A stretch of 51,561 bases of DNA from an uncultured Lachnospiraceae bacterium (GTDB lineage Bacteria; Bacillota; Clostridia; Lachnospirales; Lachnospiraceae), in NCBI GenBank assembly GCA_910586405.1, contig CAJUII010000007.1, forward strand, positions 14,412-65,972, in the 5' to 3' direction. How positions within the stretch are numbered: the stretch's first letter is position 1; the number at the start of each line of letters is the position of its first letter. This document shows positions 33,867 through 42,718 of this stretch, in pieces. Under the pieces are notes generated by a model that saw nothing but the letters and a program-made list of their open reading frames with translations, searched no databases and was not told the origin of the DNA. The position numbers and the translations under genes are program-made.

Positions 33867-34130
33867 CTAACTCTCCACGATCAGGTATCTGCCATCCCCG
33901 ATGTCAAAAACCTCCGGTGCATCTACGATTTCTTCCTTGTTCTGTCCTTCTAGGTCAATCCCTTCCTCATCAAAGTAATTCCATACTTCCTCAACAGAAT
34001 CAACGACTACCGCCACACACTCCTCAAGAAATGCCTCTGCTTCATCGATATTGTCCGCTACTTTCTCCGGTAAAAGCTGAAGCTGGTTTGCCAGAAAACA
34101 GTTCAGTACCGCCTCATCATATTCGTGCAT
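33867..34130 (-). CDS. small acidic hypothetical protein (87 residues)
   Basis: No family recognised. Strongly acidic: ADNIDEAEAFLEECVAVVVD and EEVWNYFDEEGIDLEG, with a C-terminal VFDIGDGRYLIVES beta-strand-like end. No membrane segment. The start follows AAAGGAGAG. Operator-like repeats lie 35-80 bp upstream. Its position directly before the 703-residue gene suggests a shared function. Confidence 0.7.
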   Translation of the reverse strand: MHEYDEAVLNCFLANQLQLLPEKVADNIDEAEAFLEECVAVVVDSVEEVWNYFDEEGIDLEGQNKEEIVDAPEVFDIGDGRYLIVES

Positions 34131-34164
34131 AGTTCTCTCTCCTTTATTGAAATAATATGATATC

Positions 34165-34212
34165 TGTAAACATCAACTATTACTGTAACAGTTTACAGGC
34201 TGTTTTGTAAAC
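34165..34212. promoter_or_regulatory. cluster of TGTAAAC operator-like repeats
   Basis: The 7-mer TGTAAAC occurs at 34165-34171 and 34206-34212, and inverted (GTTTACA) at 34191-34197. The last two form GTTTACA-N8-TGTAAAC. Partly overlapping is CTGTAA-CAGT-TTACAG (34182-34197). The cluster lies just before the small acidic gene. It resembles the grcA palindrome in half-site but not in spacing, and the cognate regulator is unknown. Confidence 0.45.
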
Positions 34213-34283
34213 CCTTTTCGCAAACATTCTATGCAATTCTTTGCACCAAGTGCAACATCCTGTACCAAACAGTGATATGAATG

Positions 34284-34889
34284 CTATACGAATCTCCGCG
34301 CAATGAGCTCCTGCATCAATCTTGCGATCGGAAGTCCTACGACATTATTATACTCTCCGCTGACTCCTTTGATATAGACTGCACACTTCCCTTGTATCGC
34401 ATACGCACCTGCCTTATCCATCGGCTCCCCTGTCGCTATATATGCCGCAATCTGTGCTGGTGTCATAGGATACATCTGAACATCCGTCTTTTCATGAAAT
34501 GTGACGACTTCCTGCTTTGGTTTTTCTGCCTGCCCGCTTTCTGTGATAATCAAAGTCACCCCTGTGTATACCTGATGGGTGCTGTCTTGCAGCTTTGTGA
34601 GCATCGCCGCCGCATCTGCTTTGTCCTTCGGCTTTCCCATAATTTGCGTTCCATGCGCAACGATCGTGTCCGCGCCAATAATGACAGTTGTGTCATTTGT
34701 ATGATATTCCTTATAGCGCGCTGCCACCTCACTCGCCTTCTTATATGACAGCTCCTCCACAATATCTGCTGGAGATTCCTTCGTATGAACCTCCTCTCCC
34801 TGCGCTGGAACAATCTCAAAATACAGTCCAGCCTGCTCCAAAAGCTCCATCCGTCTGGGGGATGCGGATGCCAGTACATATCTTATCAT
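34284..34889 (-). CDS. maf: Maf family nucleoside triphosphate pyrophosphatase
   Basis: Maf proteins hydrolyse dTTP/UTP and modified pyrimidine nucleotides to monophosphates. It shows YVLASASPRRMELLEQAG (phosphate-binding loop), VIIGADTIVAHG, QVYTGVTLI, and AYAIQGKCAVYIKGVSGEYN. The length of 201 is typical. It follows ppk by 17 bp and is likely the last gene of the pheA-ppx-ppk-maf run. The 34213-34283 gap holds no other recognised element. Confidence 0.95.
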   Translation of the reverse strand: MIRYVLASASPRRMELLEQAGLYFEIVPAQGEEVHTKESPADIVEELSYKKASEVAARYKEYHTNDTTVIIGADTIVAHGTQIMGKPKDKADAAAMLTKLQDSTHQVYTGVTLIITESGQAEKPKQEVVTFHEKTDVQMYPMTPAQIAAYIATGEPMDKAGAYAIQGKCAVYIKGVSGEYNNVVGLPIARLMQELIARRFV

Positions 34890-34906
34890 ATCTGTATTTG
34901 CTCCTT

Positions 34907-37093
34907 CTAATTTTGTATTGTCTGATTATACTCTGGCCGGAAAGTACGCGCCTGCTGCTCCGCCTTTTCTTTTTTGGCTGCCAGTGTCACATATTCCTTG
35001 CAGAATACGTCCTGTGCATTGCACGCCTTTCCCTTGCTCTCCGCCTTGCGATAGCTTCCGTCCGCTTGGAGGAAACGCGCCTTCTGGGTGTCATTCAACT
35101 GCACTTCAAGGACATGCCACACTTTTTCTTTGAGTTCAGCTTGAAGCACTGGAAATAGGATTTCTACTCTGCGCTCTAAATTTCTAGGCATCCAGTCCGC
35201 ACTCGCCATATAAAGCTCAGGGTCCCCCGCATTTTCAAAATAAAAGATTCTCGCATGCTCGAGGAAATTTCCCACAATAGAGCGCACCTCAATATGATTG
35301 TCCGTACCATCCACACCTGTCCTCAGACAGCAGATTCCCCGGACGATGAGCTGAATTTTCACACCCTTTGCAGCCGCCTCGTACAGTGCTTTGATGATAT
35401 CCGGGTCACACAGGGAGTTCATCTTCGCCACAATCCTAGCCGGACGCTTCTCGACAGCGTTCTCCTTCTCTCTGTTGATCAGATACAGAAAACGATCTTT
35501 TAACCACAGCGGCGCCAGCGCCAGATGATTCCATCCGAGTGGTTCCGAATAACCTGACAGCATGTTGAATACAGCTGTCGCATCCTCTCCGATCGCCTCA
35601 TTGCAGGTGAGAATGCCCAAATCAGTATACAGCTTCGCCGTGGCATCATTATAGTTTCCTGTCCCCAGATGCACATAGCGCCGTATGCCCTCTTCCTCAC
35701 GTCTGACAACCAGGGTAATCTTACAGTGCGTTTTGAGTCCCACCAGACCATAGATGACGTGACAGCCTGCCTTCTCCAGCTTCTTTGCCCACACAATATT
35801 GTTTTCCTCGTCAAAACGTGCCTTTAACTCTACCAACACAGACACCTGCTTGCCGTTCTCCGCCGCCTGCGCAAGCGCCGCGATAATCGGTGAATTGCCG
35901 CTCACGCGGTAAAGGGTCTGCTTGATGGCAAGCACCTGCGGGTCTTTGGCTGCCTGCTTGATAAAGTCCACCACAGGCGCAAAAGTCTGATACGGATGAT
36001 GCAGCAGGATATCCTGCTCACGGATTTTCTCAAAAATATCATCGCCCGCTTCAATCTCGGGTACAGGCTGGGGCACATAAGGTTTGTTTTTGAGATGCCC
36101 AAAGCCTTCTAATCCATACATTTTCATCAAAAAGGTCAGATCGAGCGGTCCAGGTATATTGTAGATATCCCGTTCATCGATCATCAGTTCTTTTTTGATA
36201 ATGTCCAGCAGACGCTTCTCAATCCCTTCCTCGACTTCAAGGCGGATTGCCTGCCCCCACTGTCTCTTTTTGAGCTGCTTCTCAATCTCTTTCAGGAGAT
36301 CTTCTGTCTCCTCCTCCTCCAGTGAAAAATCTGCATTTCTCATAATGCGGAACGGAAAGGAACACTCTATATTGTAATTCAAAAACAGCTTATCCATATT
36401 TCGCTCAATAATCTGTTCGAGCAATATCACGCGCTTTGTCCCATCCTCAGATTCCGGCAGCTGCACAATGCGCGGCAGCACGCTCGGAACCTGCACGGTC
36501 GCAAACTCCACTTCCTTGCCATGGACAGACTTTTTGTTAAACAAATGGCGCCTGCCCTTCACCTCTTTTCTGGACACCAGTGCACCGAGGTTCAGGGATT
36601 TATTGCGAATCAGCGGAAAGGGCCTTGAGGAATCCACTGCCATCGGTGTCAACACAGGATATACATTGTCCTGAAAATATCTGTCCACGAAAGCACAATC
36701 CTTCTTGCTAAGATCCTCATGGCTCTCCACAACTTGCAGTCCGTTCTGTGCCAGCAGCGGCAATAAAGATTTGTTATAGACTGAATACTGCATTCCCACA
36801 AGCTCATGTGTCGCGCGGTTAATCACCTCGAGCTGCTCCGCCGGTGTCATTCCCGCGATATCCTTTTTGGTGTAGCCTGCATTTACCATATCCTTTAGCG
36901 AAGCTACGCGCACCATAAAAAATTCATCTAAGTTCGACGCTGTAATGGCAAGAAACTTAATCCGCTCAAAAAGAGGGATGTCCTTATCCTTTGCCTCCTC
37001 AAGCACCCTGTGGTTAAAGGCAAGCCAGCTCAGTTCTCGGTTGTAATAATATTCTGCTCTGCCATAATCTGTCTTACTGTTCTTATCACCCAT
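34907..37093 (-). CDS. ppk1: polyphosphate kinase 1
   Basis: Ppk1 makes polyphosphate from ATP. It shows the N-terminal YYYNRELSWLAFNHRVLEEA, SNLDEFFMVRVASLKD, and the two PLD-like catalytic regions: VIYGLVGLKTHCKITLVVRR with RRYVHLGTGNYNDATAKLY (phospho-His), and LIVRGICCLRTGVDG. The length of 728 is typical. A GTG-ATG pair starts the frame, and the ATG at 37093 fits AGGGGG better. It lies between ppx and maf. Confidence 0.97.
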   Translation of the reverse strand: MGDKNSKTDYGRAEYYYNRELSWLAFNHRVLEEAKDKDIPLFERIKFLAITASNLDEFFMVRVASLKDMVNAGYTKKDIAGMTPAEQLEVINRATHELVGMQYSVYNKSLLPLLAQNGLQVVESHEDLSKKDCAFVDRYFQDNVYPVLTPMAVDSSRPFPLIRNKSLNLGALVSRKEVKGRRHLFNKKSVHGKEVEFATVQVPSVLPRIVQLPESEDGTKRVILLEQIIERNMDKLFLNYNIECSFPFRIMRNADFSLEEEETEDLLKEIEKQLKKRQWGQAIRLEVEEGIEKRLLDIIKKELMIDERDIYNIPGPLDLTFLMKMYGLEGFGHLKNKPYVPQPVPEIEAGDDIFEKIREQDILLHHPYQTFAPVVDFIKQAAKDPQVLAIKQTLYRVSGNSPIIAALAQAAENGKQVSVLVELKARFDEENNIVWAKKLEKAGCHVIYGLVGLKTHCKITLVVRREEEGIRRYVHLGTGNYNDATAKLYTDLGILTCNEAIGEDATAVFNMLSGYSEPLGWNHLALAPLWLKDRFLYLINREKENAVEKRPARIVAKMNSLCDPDIIKALYEAAAKGVKIQLIVRGICCLRTGVDGTDNHIEVRSIVGNFLEHARIFYFENAGDPELYMASADWMPRNLERRVEILFPVLQAELKEKVWHVLEVQLNDTQKARFLQADGSYRKAESKGKACNAQDVFCKEYVTLAAKKEKAEQQARTFRPEYNQTIQN

Positions 37094-37110
37094 CACTCAT
37101 TCCCCCTACA

Positions 37111-38673
37111 TCAGATATTACTCTTTTTCTGCCTAATGACCGGCTTGATATTGTACACTTCCAAAAAAAAGTTGGCATACCGCTCAAATAATCCAAACTC
37201 CAGTGTCATGTCCGCATTGGTCTCCACAGTGAGCACCAGCTCGTCATTCTCATTCGCAATCTTTAGCTTGTCGCACTTACCCTTATGACTTAGATCCAGA
37301 CCCTCCGAGAGACGGATGATCGCTGTCAATTTGGCAATTCTCAGATAAGATTCTCTGTCAAGCGCTGCATTGCTGTCCAGAATCTTAAAGTAGTCAAATT
37401 TCTCCGTGGCGTACTTGGCTACATTTGCCACGATCTCACGCTCCACGTGCGATAACCCGATGATCTCTGTCGCACTGATAATATTGTAGGAATTATCGCC
37501 GACATTTGCAAGGCTGATGTATCTGCCGCACTCGCTCAATATCGCTGCAAGCTGCAAGAGCAGCCTGTCACGCTTTGACAGGCCATGTATTTTCTTCATG
37601 CTGTCAAAGATAGTCAGCGCAGTCATCTCGCGCTCGCGGGTACGATGCTCACCGCTGTGATAACGCCTGTTGATATCTCTGGCACAGTCCAGCATGTCCT
37701 GCTCAAAATCATGCAGCACCCCCTCGGTGTCTGACGGCAGCAGCTTATTGCGCTCCGCATACTCATAAGCAATGCCATCACACAGGGATACGCCCGGCGC
37801 CCACAGCATCTCAGCGCCCAACAGCTTGATCATATGCTTGATCATCAGCGCTGACAAATACAACAGAGAGATATTCTCCTGCGCAAGCCCCAGCGACAGT
37901 GCGATTTCTCTCGCCTTTTTCTTTTTCAGAGAATCTACAAACCCCAGAAAATTCTCGGTGCTCACCTGCCCCTTCTTGATCGTTTCAAGGAAATTGCGCT
38001 GCACGATCAGCGACACATAATCATCCACGAGAATAATGTTTTGGATCTTCTTGTCTCCGATAAACATTTCACGAAAACTTTCAAGACTGTCGCAGACCAT
38101 CTCTCCCACGATATCCTCCAGTTGATAACTCCGATAGGAAACCCGTGCAAGCTCCTCTCTCATGCGCAGTACACCAGGTCTGATATTCTGTGATGTGACC
38201 AGGCTGTCCTCATCAAAGAGAGAAATTTGGATGCTCCCGCCCCCGATGTCGATAAAAGCGGTGCTCTTCTCGATAATACTCTGAAAATCCTTCACTCTTG
38301 ACGCGACAGATTTGTAGTCGAGAAAACGCTGCTCCGAATTGCTGAGCACCTCAATGCGAATCCCTGTCCGTGTCTCAATCTGATCCAGCAGAATGTATTG
38401 GTTCTGCGATTCCCTGATCGCACTTGTACCATATGCCTTATACGCATCTACCTTGTAGGATTTCATGATTGCTGTGAACTCATTCAGCATCCGGCATAGC
38501 TCATCCACACGGTCATAGTTGAGCTTTCCCATAAAATACGAATCTGTGCCAAGCTCTATTCGATGTCGAATATGGTCGATCTCCTTGATTCCGTTTTTGG
38601 CAGATATCTCATATACCTTCATCGCCAGCTCATAGGACCCTACGTCTATCGCTGCAAAGGTCTTATATGTCAT
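37111..38673 (-). CDS. ppx: Ppx/GppA-family exopolyphosphatase
   Basis: A 520-residue member of the ASKHA fold: AIDVGSYELAMKVYEI (phosphate loop 1), YGTSAIRESQNQ, and AFIDIGGGSIQISLFDED (loop 2). The C-terminal half (about 300-510) is HD-like, but the expected metal-binding His-Asp reads AAILSECGRYIS, so it is probably structural. Ppx degrades polyphosphate or pppGpp. It precedes ppk by 17 bp, so synthesis and breakdown genes are paired. The start follows GGAGGGGG. Confidence 0.92.
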   Translation of the reverse strand: MTYKTFAAIDVGSYELAMKVYEISAKNGIKEIDHIRHRIELGTDSYFMGKLNYDRVDELCRMLNEFTAIMKSYKVDAYKAYGTSAIRESQNQYILLDQIETRTGIRIEVLSNSEQRFLDYKSVASRVKDFQSIIEKSTAFIDIGGGSIQISLFDEDSLVTSQNIRPGVLRMREELARVSYRSYQLEDIVGEMVCDSLESFREMFIGDKKIQNIILVDDYVSLIVQRNFLETIKKGQVSTENFLGFVDSLKKKKAREIALSLGLAQENISLLYLSALMIKHMIKLLGAEMLWAPGVSLCDGIAYEYAERNKLLPSDTEGVLHDFEQDMLDCARDINRRYHSGEHRTREREMTALTIFDSMKKIHGLSKRDRLLLQLAAILSECGRYISLANVGDNSYNIISATEIIGLSHVEREIVANVAKYATEKFDYFKILDSNAALDRESYLRIAKLTAIIRLSEGLDLSHKGKCDKLKIANENDELVLTVETNADMTLEFGLFERYANFFLEVYNIKPVIRQKKSNI

Positions 38674-38695
38674 AGCTGTTCCCCCTCCACTATCA

Positions 38696-39820
38696 CTAAT
38701 AATTTCCCAGTACTTTCATGTTGCGGGTCTCCTCCCGCAGTCCCCTGAGTGCATTTCTCACTGCACTGTCTGTCAGATTCCCCTCAAAATCCAGGAAAAA
38801 ACGGTACTCCCAATTCCTTCCCGCAATGGGGCGCGACTCAATCTTTGTCACGTTCAGCCCGTTATACATCAGATGTGAAAGAGCATGATAGAGCGCGCCG
38901 CTCTCATGATTCACCTCGAAGCACAGACTGATCTTGGCAGCATTCGAAGCAAACACCTTTTGGTTGGTGATGACAATGAATCGCGTCGAATTGTTCTTTA
39001 TATCATTCACCCCTCTTTTGAGGATGTCAAGGCCATAAATTTTTGCTGCCGTTTCCCCTGCGATTGCCGCCTGTGTCGGATCCTTGTCCTCGGCGACCCT
39101 CTTTGCCGCAAAGGCATTATTTTTCATGCTGATCTGCTGCCAGCCCGCCTCCAGCAGATAATGCGCGCTCTGCATCAACGACTGCGGATGCGAATACACG
39201 GTCCTGATATCTTCAAGCTTTGTTCCGGGCGCTGCCAGCAGGCAGTGCTCAATCTTGATAATCTGCTCTCCCACGATATAGTTCTCAAACTCCACCAGCA
39301 GGTCATAAATCTCACTCACAATTCCCGCCGACGAATTTTCAATCGGAAGCACTGCAAAGTCCGCACTCCCCTCATCGATCGCAAGCATAGCATCCCGGAA
39401 TGTGTCAACATGAAAGCTGTCTACCTCCTCACCGAAATACTCCATCATCGCAGCCTGCGAGTAAGCGCCCTCCGCCCCCTGGAACACGACCCTGCACTTT
39501 TTGCAGTCAATCGCGCCCATCTCGATAAAGGACAGACGTCCCCCGCCATTGTGCTCTGTGATCATCTGATACTGGAGCTTTCTGCTCATTGACATGATCT
39601 GCTCAAACAGCTCCCTGATTCCATGCGCATTAAATTCGTTGTGTGTCAGTTCACTGACTGCCTTTAGCTTCTGCTGTTCCCGCTCCTTGTCAAAAACTCT
39701 TTTGCCTGTCTCTATCTTGTATGCAGCCACCTGTGCACATACATCCATCCGTTTCTCGTAGAGTTCAACAATCTGGCGGTCAATGCAGTCAAGCGATCCC
39801 CTAAGTTCTGATAAATCCAT
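38696..39820 (-). CDS. pheA: bifunctional chorismate mutase / prephenate dehydratase (P-protein)
   Basis: It converts chorismate to prephenate and then phenylpyruvate for phenylalanine. Residues 1-90 are an AroQ mutase (LRGSLDCIDRQIVELYEKRM). About 110-285 are prephenate dehydratase, with VVFQGAEGAYSQAAM, FAVLPIENSSAGIV and the late NNSTRFIVI. The C-terminus is an ACT regulatory domain (ESGALYHALSHLMYNGLN) for Phe feedback. The ATG at 39820 follows GGAGGG; the longer open frame is not used. Length is 374. Confidence 0.95.
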   Translation of the reverse strand: MDLSELRGSLDCIDRQIVELYEKRMDVCAQVAAYKIETGKRVFDKEREQQKLKAVSELTHNEFNAHGIRELFEQIMSMSRKLQYQMITEHNGGGRLSFIEMGAIDCKKCRVVFQGAEGAYSQAAMMEYFGEEVDSFHVDTFRDAMLAIDEGSADFAVLPIENSSAGIVSEIYDLLVEFENYIVGEQIIKIEHCLLAAPGTKLEDIRTVYSHPQSLMQSAHYLLEAGWQQISMKNNAFAAKRVAEDKDPTQAAIAGETAAKIYGLDILKRGVNDIKNNSTRFIVITNQKVFASNAAKISLCFEVNHESGALYHALSHLMYNGLNVTKIESRPIAGRNWEYRFFLDFEGNLTDSAVRNALRGLREETRNMKVLGNY

Positions 39821-39851
39821 CTGATCTGCCCTCCGCTTTTGTTTTTTTATT

Positions 39852-39880
39852 AGTATAGCACACACAATAAACTTTGTAAA
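39852..39880 (-). promoter_or_regulatory. promoter of pheA (and probably ppx-ppk-maf)
   Basis: On the minus strand TTTACA (39875-39880) and TATACT (39852-39857) are 17 bp apart, about 32 bp before the pheA ATG. Confidence 0.7.
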
Positions 39881-39897
39881 AAAATAATAGAGAATTC

Positions 39898-39926
39898 TTT
39901 CATTTTTCTTCCAAAACAATTATAAT
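39898..39926 (+). promoter_or_regulatory. weak promoter of the beta-propeller protein gene
   Basis: TATAAT at 39921-39926 is a perfect -10. The -35 at 39898-39903 (TTTCAT) is weak. It lies 47 bp before the ATG and is divergent from the pheA promoter. Confidence 0.45.
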
Positions 39927-39972
39927 GATAGTATACACATACCAATATACAGTTCATAGGGAGGAACACATA

Positions 39973-41013
39973 ATGAAAAAAAGGATCATCACCATACTCT
40001 GCATCGTATGTGCAGCACTATTGATAACAGTGTTATCTGTATTCAACCACAAATATAACAAAGTACCTGTTAATCCCCCTGGCACGATTGGAAACACTGC
40101 CGGAAACCTATATAACAATGGTTTGTTCTGTGAAAATGACGGCTATGTCTACTTTGCTAACACCTATGATTCCTCTGCACTTTACCGCATGCGTCCAGAT
40201 GAATCCGAGATAAAAAAACTCGTGTATACGGAAGTCTCAAACATCAATGCAGATGGCAAATATCTGTATTATTATCAGGGCGGGTCTGGCAGCGGAACAG
40301 GACTTGGATTCATGGTGAGCACATCTGGCATCTACCGGACCAACAAGACAAATCCCAAGGATGTCATCTGTCTTGACCGTGTGAATGGCAAGTATGTGCT
40401 GCTCGCAGACAATGATGTGTACTACACATGCGCCTCTGAGGAAATATCACTGAAAAAGGCGTCCATTGATGGCAAGACAAAGGAGATTCTCCTTGATCTG
40501 GATATCCTTCCTGTCAGTATACAGAACTCAACCTTTTACTACTTGAATAATGAACAGAACCTACACTTGATGGCCCTGGATTTAAATACCAAGACATCCC
40601 GTCAGGTGATCGCTGAGGATGTATACATGCCAATCATAGAAGGCAATGTTGTGTATGGCATTGATATTCATGACAACTATTCACTCATCAGCCTCAACAT
40701 CACAGACGGGAGCAAAAAGCTGCTCGACACAGGCAGAATCGACCTGCTCAATGTGACCAATGACTATATTTATTATCAAACCTCCGGCAACACCCCGCAG
40801 CTAAAGCGGATTCGGCGCGATGGCTCTGGTATGGAGGTCGTTGCGGAAGGTGTGTACAGCAACATCAATGCGACTTCGCAGTATGTGTACTTCACGCAAT
40901 TTGGATACACTACACCCGTCTATAAGACACCCACCTACGGCCCAGTCAATGTCACCACTTTTGACCGCGCATCCCAGGCCGCCATCGAGGAAGCCAACAA
41001 AAAACTGAAATAA
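39973..41013 (+). CDS. membrane-anchored beta-propeller-like protein (DUF5050 type)
   Basis: The start at 39973 follows GGGAGGA. Residues about 4-22 (IITILCIVCAALLITVLSV) form a signal anchor. The rest consists of repeated blades with Y-x-Y-F patterns, for example DGYVYFANTYDSSALYRM, DGKYLYYYQG, NDVYYTCASEE, NDYIYYQTSGN and QYVYFTQFGY, typical of DUF5050/LRP1-like propellers in clostridia. It is probably extracellular. No catalytic motif is seen. The length is 346. Confidence 0.8.
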   Translation: MKKRIITILCIVCAALLITVLSVFNHKYNKVPVNPPGTIGNTAGNLYNNGLFCENDGYVYFANTYDSSALYRMRPDESEIKKLVYTEVSNINADGKYLYYYQGGSGSGTGLGFMVSTSGIYRTNKTNPKDVICLDRVNGKYVLLADNDVYYTCASEEISLKKASIDGKTKEILLDLDILPVSIQNSTFYYLNNEQNLHLMALDLNTKTSRQVIAEDVYMPIIEGNVVYGIDIHDNYSLISLNITDGSKKLLDTGRIDLLNVTNDYIYYQTSGNTPQLKRIRRDGSGMEVVAEGVYSNINATSQYVYFTQFGYTTPVYKTPTYGPVNVTTFDRASQAAIEEANKKLK

Positions 41014-41032
41014 CTATACAAGAGCAATGAAT

Positions 41033-41091
41033 AAGGTAAAGGAAATCTGGTTATGCTAGTCGCATGAAAAAAACAATGATTCCTTTACCTT
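41033..41091 (+). promoter_or_regulatory. 12-bp hairpin over the start of the CmpB-like gene
   Basis: AAGGTAAAGGAA (41033-41044) pairs perfectly with TTCCTTTACCTT (41080-41091). The loop holds a mini-ORF start and the gene's ATG, and the 5' arm holds the AAAGGA ribosome site. It may limit translation, or terminate transcription from the propeller gene because TTTTCTT follows. Confidence 0.5.
41053..41067 (+). CDS. four-codon leader mini-ORF (MLVA) coupled to the next gene
   Basis: ATG CTA GTC GCA TGA is preceded by AAAGGA at normal spacing, while the following gene has no ribosome site of its own. Its stop overlaps the next ATG (ATGA), a classic coupling geometry. Whether it is translated is inferred. 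Confidence 0.4.
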   Translation: MLVA

Positions 41092-41489
41092 TTCTTAAAA
41101 ATTTCATAAAATGCGGTACAATTGGCTGGTGTATGGAAATCACTTTCACCGCACTGGGCGCGCTCAGGCGGCGCGAGCTCCCGCTGATTGGACAGACCTC
41201 TCTGTGGATGTTTCCCATCTATGGGTGCGCAGCGTTGTTTCAACCAGCATTTTTATTGTTCCGCCACTGTCATCTTCTCGTGCGCGGGACGATTTATGCG
41301 CTCTCCATCTTTGGCGCGGAATACACCAGTGGTCGTCTTCTGGAAAAATACGAACTCTGTCCATGGAATTATAATCGTTGCCGCTGGCATATCAACGGTC
41401 TGATTCGCATAGACTTTTTCCCTTTCTGGTTTATGGCAGGACTGTTGTTTGAACATGTTCTGACGCGCCGTCAGGGCAAAAACTGCTGA
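41064..41489 (+). CDS. putative ABC-transporter type IV membrane protein (CmpB family)
   Basis: A 141-residue integral membrane protein with about four helices. It shows FLKNFIKCGTIGWCMEITFT, GQTSLWMFPIYGCAALF, RGTIYALSIFGAEYTSG and a final FFPFWFMAGLLFEHVL. The WCMEI and SLWMFPIYG parts are the conserved core of the CmpB/YdcF-like putative permease group of Firmicutes. The transported substrate is unknown. No ATPase partner is next to it. The 3' end overlaps the convergent carboxypeptidase gene by 19 nt. Confidence 0.8.
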   Translation: MKKTMIPLPFLKNFIKCGTIGWCMEITFTALGALRRRELPLIGQTSLWMFPIYGCAALFQPAFLLFRHCHLLVRGTIYALSIFGAEYTSGRLLEKYELCPWNYNRCRWHINGLIRIDFFPFWFMAGLLFEHVLTRRQGKNC

Positions 41490-42718
41490 TATAGTGCTTC
41501 GTGATCCTCAATGCATCTCCACTGATTCGTCGCGTTCGCTGTCACACAGATATACTCCTTCCCATTTTTGTCAATCCCTAGACTTGCGGCACAATTTCCA
41601 GACTGATCCACAAACCCCGTCTTGGCACACAATACTTCTCCGTGTGTGTCCTTGTCCTCTATCCTTCGCAGAAACAGATTGGACAGTTTTAAGCCCTCAC
41701 TATGTTCTTCGGTAGCCGTCGTCGTATACTTGTGGGCGCTGAGTACCTCCCTGCAAAAACTGTTGTCGGCCGCCGCTTTCAAGATCACTGCAATATCATA
41801 AACCGTACTGTAATGTGCATCTTCATACACACCCACACAGTTGGTAAAATGTGTGGTCTCCGACAAGCCCAGCTCATCTAACTTCTCATTCATCAGCTCC
41901 ACAAACGCTTCCTGTGAGCCGGAGACATAGTATGCCAGCCCCAGTGCTGCTTCTGCACCTGACGGCAGCACTGTCCCGTAGAACAGATCTTTGATCGTGA
42001 CCGTCTCACCAATCTCAAATCCTGCACTGCTGCATCCGTTTGTGAAACTGTAATCCGTAATCTCTCTTGTGATCTCAAAGGTATCATCCATGTCAGTGAT
42101 GTGCTCTGCCGCTACCAAAACTGTCAATATTTTCGTCATGGATGCAGGTGGGATGCGCATTCGGGCATCCTTCTGCGCCAAGATCTTCCCTGCCGCCACA
42201 TCAATAAATACGCCATTTGTGCTGACCAGCTCATCTGACAACGATTTTGTCGCCTCGTCAGCGTCTGCACTTAGCGCCGGCTCATGATTGATTCCGCCAA
42301 GCGTCCGTACTGTAACCGCATCAAGCTTCTCCAGAAGTTCGTTGATACTGTCTGCGATGCGATTGTCTAACGAACATCCTGCCACATTGATACTGCTGTC
42401 ATAAGAGAGCTTTGGCGCGGCCTGTCTCTTTATCAGACTGCCAATCCCTTTTCCGATCAATACGCCCCCTATCACCAGTACAATAATCCCTGGGATCAGC
42501 AGCCTGCGCATCATCGCCTGCTGCTTTTTCCTGCGTCTCATCTCCTTCATCCGCTGACGCCTGCGCGCACTTCGGATATCGTCTTCGCTGTCTGTCCTGA
42601 TCTCTTCGTCTTTGTCCTCGCCAATCAAATTCACATCAAAATATGTATCTGCCAACACTGCGGCAATCTCCTCTGCACTGAGCGAGATTCTTTCCTGTTC
42701 ATTCCTACTACTCGACAT
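41471..42718 (-). CDS. membrane-anchored D,D-carboxypeptidase (peptidase S11)
   Basis: A 415-residue protein. Residues 1-70 are charged and cytoplasmic, with a basic RRRQRMKEMRRRKKQQ run. A single span follows (LLIPGIIVLVIGGVLIG), then the S11 domain (about 145-415). The SxxK motif is PASMTKIL and KTG is CAKTGFVDQSG. The SxN position reads TVLPSGAEAALGLA, with Ala instead of Asn, which I believe recurs in clostridial relatives. It trims the terminal D-Ala of peptidoglycan stem peptides. The start overlaps the PH-domain gene's end by 11 nt. Confidence 0.9.
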   Translation of the reverse strand: MSSSRNEQERISLSAEEIAAVLADTYFDVNLIGEDKDEEIRTDSEDDIRSARRRQRMKEMRRRKKQQAMMRRLLIPGIIVLVIGGVLIGKGIGSLIKRQAAPKLSYDSSINVAGCSLDNRIADSINELLEKLDAVTVRTLGGINHEPALSADADEATKSLSDELVSTNGVFIDVAAGKILAQKDARMRIPPASMTKILTVLVAAEHITDMDDTFEITREITDYSFTNGCSSAGFEIGETVTIKDLFYGTVLPSGAEAALGLAYYVSGSQEAFVELMNEKLDELGLSETTHFTNCVGVYEDAHYSTVYDIAVILKAAADNSFCREVLSAHKYTTTATEEHSEGLKLSNLFLRRIEDKDTHGEVLCAKTGFVDQSGNCAASLGIDKNGKEYICVTANATNQWRCIEDHEALYQQFLP

